Shown here piece by piece: positions 4,134 to 5,570 of a DNA stretch of 5,570 bases. Source of the stretch: Flavobacteriales bacterium (GTDB taxonomy: Bacteria > Bacteroidota > Bacteroidia > Flavobacteriales_D > Sanyastnellaceae); assembly GCA_015660615.1 (NCBI GenBank), contig DQKQ01000158.1, forward strand, positions 1-5,570, written 5' to 3'. Both the position numbers and the translations under genes were made by a program. The notes below the pieces were generated by a model. The model saw nothing but the letters and a program-made list of their open reading frames with translations. It was not told the DNA's origin and searched no databases. Every line of letters begins with the position of its first letter. Position 1 is the stretch's first letter.

Positions 4134-4441
4134 TTTAATAATCCTTCATTGAGCAGCTTACAGCGCCATTCAGAAAATTTTGCTGTGCTCATTCCACCAA
4201 TTACGTGCTCAAGCTGTTCATCAGTTAACTCACAAATAGGTACAATGCCGTGTCCATATGTAAGTGATTCCTTCATCTTCATTTCTGTGCCAGGAATGTT
4301 AGCAGCGGGAGTCCATCTAACTAGCCAGCGAGGTGTTCTAATTTGACTATCATCCTTAGCCAAGACTAAACCTGTGGATCTGTTGGAAATACCGCCACAT
4401 GCTCTCTTCTCGTATACAATAACAAAATCACCTACTTTCAT
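4130..4441 (-). CDS. SH3/KOW-like 'KVGDFV' protein with C-terminal extension
   Basis: The 103-aa protein has an N-terminal MKVGDFVIVYEKR (1-13), a TGLVLAK strand (23-29) and WLVRWTP (39-45), which outline the small beta-barrel seen in its neighbours. A further 50 residues follow (ELTDEQLEHVIGG, then SEWRCKLLNEGLLK), probably helical and unique to this copy. The start at 4441 is chosen because it gives the family's MKVGD N-terminus and an ATGA overlap with the previous gene; an in-frame ATG at 4450 lies only two bases from the GAGG ribosome site. Function unknown. Confidence 0.82.
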   Translation of the reverse strand: MKVGDFVIVYEKRACGGISNRSTGLVLAKDDSQIRTPRWLVRWTPAANIPGTEMKMKESLTYGHGIVPICELTDEQLEHVIGGMSTAKFSEWRCKLLNEGLLK

Positions 4442-4677
4442 GCTGCACATATCCTCTTGATGTATCCGTCGAACCAGAGTTGTTTCCAGGCTGGTAGATC
4501 CTTGTCAGAAGTACTATAGCTCAATAATGTATTATCAGGCAGGCGGACACGCCAGTGTCCCCACGGGTTACCCAAGAATCCCTCGAATCCACCTCGATGC
4601 CAGCCAGGTCTCCAGTCAAGCTTTCCACCGAAGCGTCGTCTTATAGCTAATGCACCGAGTAGGCAATTAGACTTCAC
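4438..4677 (-). CDS. Trp/Gly-rich small phage-like protein, GTG start
   Basis: This 79-aa, basic, Trp-rich protein reads CLLGALAIRRRFGGKLDW at 5-22, PGWHRGGFEGFLGNPWGHW (24-42) and LPAWKQLWFDGYIKR (61-75). The 'GNPWGHWRVRLPD ... SYS' core looks like a compact beta domain; I recall similar short hypothetical proteins in marine phages but no function. GTG at 4677 is the start, set 6 bases after an unusually long Shine-Dalgarno, and it overlaps the previous gene by 11 bases. The stop overlaps the next ATG (ATGA). There is no signal or membrane segment. Confidence 0.8.
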   Translation of the reverse strand: MKSNCLLGALAIRRRFGGKLDWRPGWHRGGFEGFLGNPWGHWRVRLPDNTLLSYSTSDKDLPAWKQLWFDGYIKRICAA

Positions 4678-4840
4678 TGATCACCTCCAGAAACTTTGTA
4701 GCAGCGTTTTGAACCGTTACATTCCCATGGCAGTTCCACAAGATATGAGCTCTTGGCTCATACGATGTAAGCCACTCGATAACTAATCCATGACCGGCGA
4801 GTGTTCCCCACTTGTGCTTTACCATGTCACCGATTTTCAT
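4667..4840 (-). CDS. 57-aa 'KIGDMV' SH3/KOW-like protein
   Basis: It starts MKIGDMVKHKWGTLAGHGLV, then VIEW (20-23) and AHILWNCHG (31-39), ending in a Val/Ala-rich strand. This is the minimal form of the small beta-barrel family of this window. The same frame stays open upstream to 5032, but that stretch is the out-of-frame shadow of the preceding gene. ATG at 4840 has AAGGA 7 bases upstream and overlaps the preceding gene by 14 bases. Its codons LEVISEV at the end also make the Shine-Dalgarno and the GTG start of the next gene. Function unknown. Confidence 0.8.
   Translation of the reverse strand: MKIGDMVKHKWGTLAGHGLVIEWLTSYEPRAHILWNCHGNVTVQNAATKFLEVISEV
4678..4688 (-). promoter_or_regulatory. 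Extended Shine-Dalgarno of the GTG-start gene
   Basis: On the minus strand GGAGGTGATCA precedes the GTG at 4677. Its first ten bases are fully complementary to the 3' end of bacterial 16S rRNA (GAUCACCUCC), much longer than the usual 4-6 base match. It lies inside the coding sequence of the previous gene. It supports the choice of GTG and suggests strong independent initiation. Confidence 0.7.
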
Positions 4841-5036
4841 CTTGATATCCTTCAAAGTACTTCCAGCCAAAATCTGATATAGGTGTGTAGCTATCAAAAT
4901 ATTTAACTGGGTTGAGCCATCGAACTCGACAGCTCCGAGTTCGCTCAGTAGACTGTTCAACGATACCAAGCTTTCCGTAGAACCACTTAGCATATCTGCC
5001 TTCGTCAATAAACATAACGATGTCACCAACACACAT
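4827..5036 (-). CDS. 'VGDIV' SH3/KOW-like phage protein, first gene of the run
   Basis: This 69-aa protein shows MCVGDIVMFIDEGRYAKWF (1-19), GKLGIVE (21-27), CRVRWLNPVKYFDSYTP (36-52) and SDFGWKYFE (54-62). The order 'VGDxVMFxDxGxYAKWFxGxxGxV ... CRVxWLxPVKYxDxYT ... SDF' is one I recall from T4-like marine phages, where it is always hypothetical. The ATG at 5036 is preceded by AGGAGG with a spacer of five T, and this ribosome site forms one arm of the dyad at 5040-5068. It overlaps the following gene by 14 bases. Of all genes here it gives the strongest hint of a marine myovirus. Confidence 0.85.
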   Translation of the reverse strand: MCVGDIVMFIDEGRYAKWFYGKLGIVEQSTERTRSCRVRWLNPVKYFDSYTPISDFGWKYFEGYQDENR

Positions 5037-5039
5037 AAA

Positions 5040-5068
5040 AACCTCCTAGTATATTATACCAGGAGGTT
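5040..5068 (-). promoter_or_regulatory. 29-base dyad holding the ribosome site, with -10 box and T-run
   Basis: On the minus strand AACCTCCTGGTAT pairs with ATACTAGGAGGTT over 13 positions, one of them G-U, with a three-base loop. The 3' arm contains the Shine-Dalgarno AGGAGG of the gene starting at 5036. The stem is followed directly by T-rich sequence (five T in a row with the end of the arm), and the centre contains TGGTATAAT, an extended -10 box (TATAAT at plus 5053-5058). It may therefore be a terminator for the right-hand gene, a ribosome-site-sequestering hairpin, an operator over a promoter, or several of these. If the -10 is used, transcription would start near 5046, inside the Shine-Dalgarno, so the transcript would lack the 5' arm. 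Confidence 0.6.
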
Positions 5069-5125
5069 CTATAAATTTACATGATGGGCTAGTTCTGTTT
5101 GTCGATTATTTTTCTTAGTATCCCA

Positions 5126-5570
5126 TCAACTCATGAAGGCATCAAAAGCCGCCTTTGCAGCCTTCGCCCAGAAGGAAGAATCATTCTGCTCAGGTTTGTC
5201 AAATTTGTCGGAGCCGTCCCATGTCCAGTCCCATGTGCCCTCCTTAGAATCGAGCTCCTTGATTGGCTTGTTCCACCCTTTCCAAACTGAATAGGTCCCA
5301 AAGCCTTTAGTAAAGAGCCCTTCCAGGCGAGAGATAAGGTCGGCATGGCTGCGCAAATGTTTGTTTCCGACCCACTTCGCATCCACTTTGTCGAAGATGC
5401 CAAATACCGGTGATCTTGCCTTACCAAAAGGAGTCCCCCAAGGTGTCTCGTAGTCTTTGTCAAAGTCCCATCCACTCTTTTTGAAAGCATCTGTCGCCAT
5501 TAGTGCATCATACGGTTCGCGGAATTGGCTCATGAGGGCAGCGATGTCGGTCTTGTATTTTGTTGCATCA
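5126..5570 (-). CDS. Trp-rich C-terminal fragment of an unidentified protein
   Basis: An open frame of 147 residues enters from the right edge without a stop. An ATG at 5533 exists, but the frame stays open through all 12 codons upstream (DATKYKTDIAAL) and no Shine-Dalgarno precedes the ATG, so the gene more likely continues outside. The sequence is rich in Trp, Lys, Asp and Phe (GWDFDKDYETPWGTPFGK, YSVWKGWNKP, TWDWTWDGSDKFDKP) and ends in an Ala-rich amphipathic helix (WAKAAKAAFDAFMS). No family is recognised; a phage structural or DNA-packaging-associated protein is only a guess. Its base composition is visibly more GC-rich than the left half of the window. The dyad at 5040-5068 follows 57 bases after the stop. 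Confidence 0.75.
   Translation of the reverse strand, partial: DATKYKTDIAALMSQFREPYDALMATDAFKKSGWDFDKDYETPWGTPFGKARSPVFGIFDKVDAKWVGNKHLRSHADLISRLEGLFTKGFGTYSVWKGWNKPIKELDSKEGTWDWTWDGSDKFDKPEQNDSSFWAKAAKAAFDAFMS

Noticed and set aside
4841..5032. N-terminal extension of the 57-aa protein to 5032
   Set aside because: This part lies entirely in another frame of the 4827-5036 gene, is Leu/Ser-rich without family features, and ATG at 4840 has a good Shine-Dalgarno and the MKIGD family start.
5131..5490. 119-aa minus-strand frame overlapping the right-edge gene
   Set aside because: It is the shadow of the 5126-5570 frame: Arg/Ser/Leu-rich, no ribosome site, and no domain-like pattern, while the other frame stays open to the edge.

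Overview
The window looks like accessory sequence from a tailed phage, most likely a marine T4-like myovirus or a relative. The basis is a long minus-strand operon of very small, overlapping genes joined by ATGA and TAATG junctions or gaps of a few bases. Several encoded proteins begin with the M-x-x-GD-[FIM]-V motif that I recall as common in marine T4-like phages. A lone DUF465/YdcH-like protein and two HExxH proteins sit among them. No capsid, tail, terminase or replication gene is visible, so a prophage or a phage-derived bacterial island cannot be excluded.

Layout. (a) 1-138, minus: the N-terminus of a HAD-type phosphatase running off the left edge. (b) 222-449, plus: a small 'KVGD' protein, the only plus-strand gene. 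(c) 447-1127: three copies of a structured repeat (conserved 17-mer CCCGTGCCTCCCTGCGG plus an upstream GAGGCACC-type arm) separate single minus-strand genes, a 69-aa protein and a cold-shock protein, like a small array of one-gene cassettes. (d) 1134-1662, minus: a three-gene mini-operon under a good sigma70-like promoter, encoding a DUF3006-like protein with a hydrophobic N-terminus, a 28-aa membrane peptide and a 40-aa lipoprotein. (e) 1808-5036, minus: ten genes in a tight run, including four SH3/KOW-like 'VGD' proteins, GDP-mannose mannosyl hydrolase (Nudix), a DUF465-like protein and two HExxH putative metallopeptidases. (f) 5040-5068: a near-perfect dyad that carries the Shine-Dalgarno of the first gene of that run. 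(g) 5126-5570, minus: the Trp-rich C-terminus of an unidentified protein that enters from the right edge.

How the genes may work together. GDP-mannose hydrolase and the HAD phosphatase fragment both suggest phosphorylated or nucleotide sugars, though they are far apart and not in one unit. The cold-shock protein could act on RNA or single-stranded DNA during infection. The lipoprotein, membrane peptide and hydrophobic-N-terminus protein form an envelope-directed set. The remaining genes have no assignable function. Base composition rises to the right: the first part of the operon (right of about 4.1-4.4 kb) is clearly more GC-rich than the AT-rich left side, which suggests mosaic origin.
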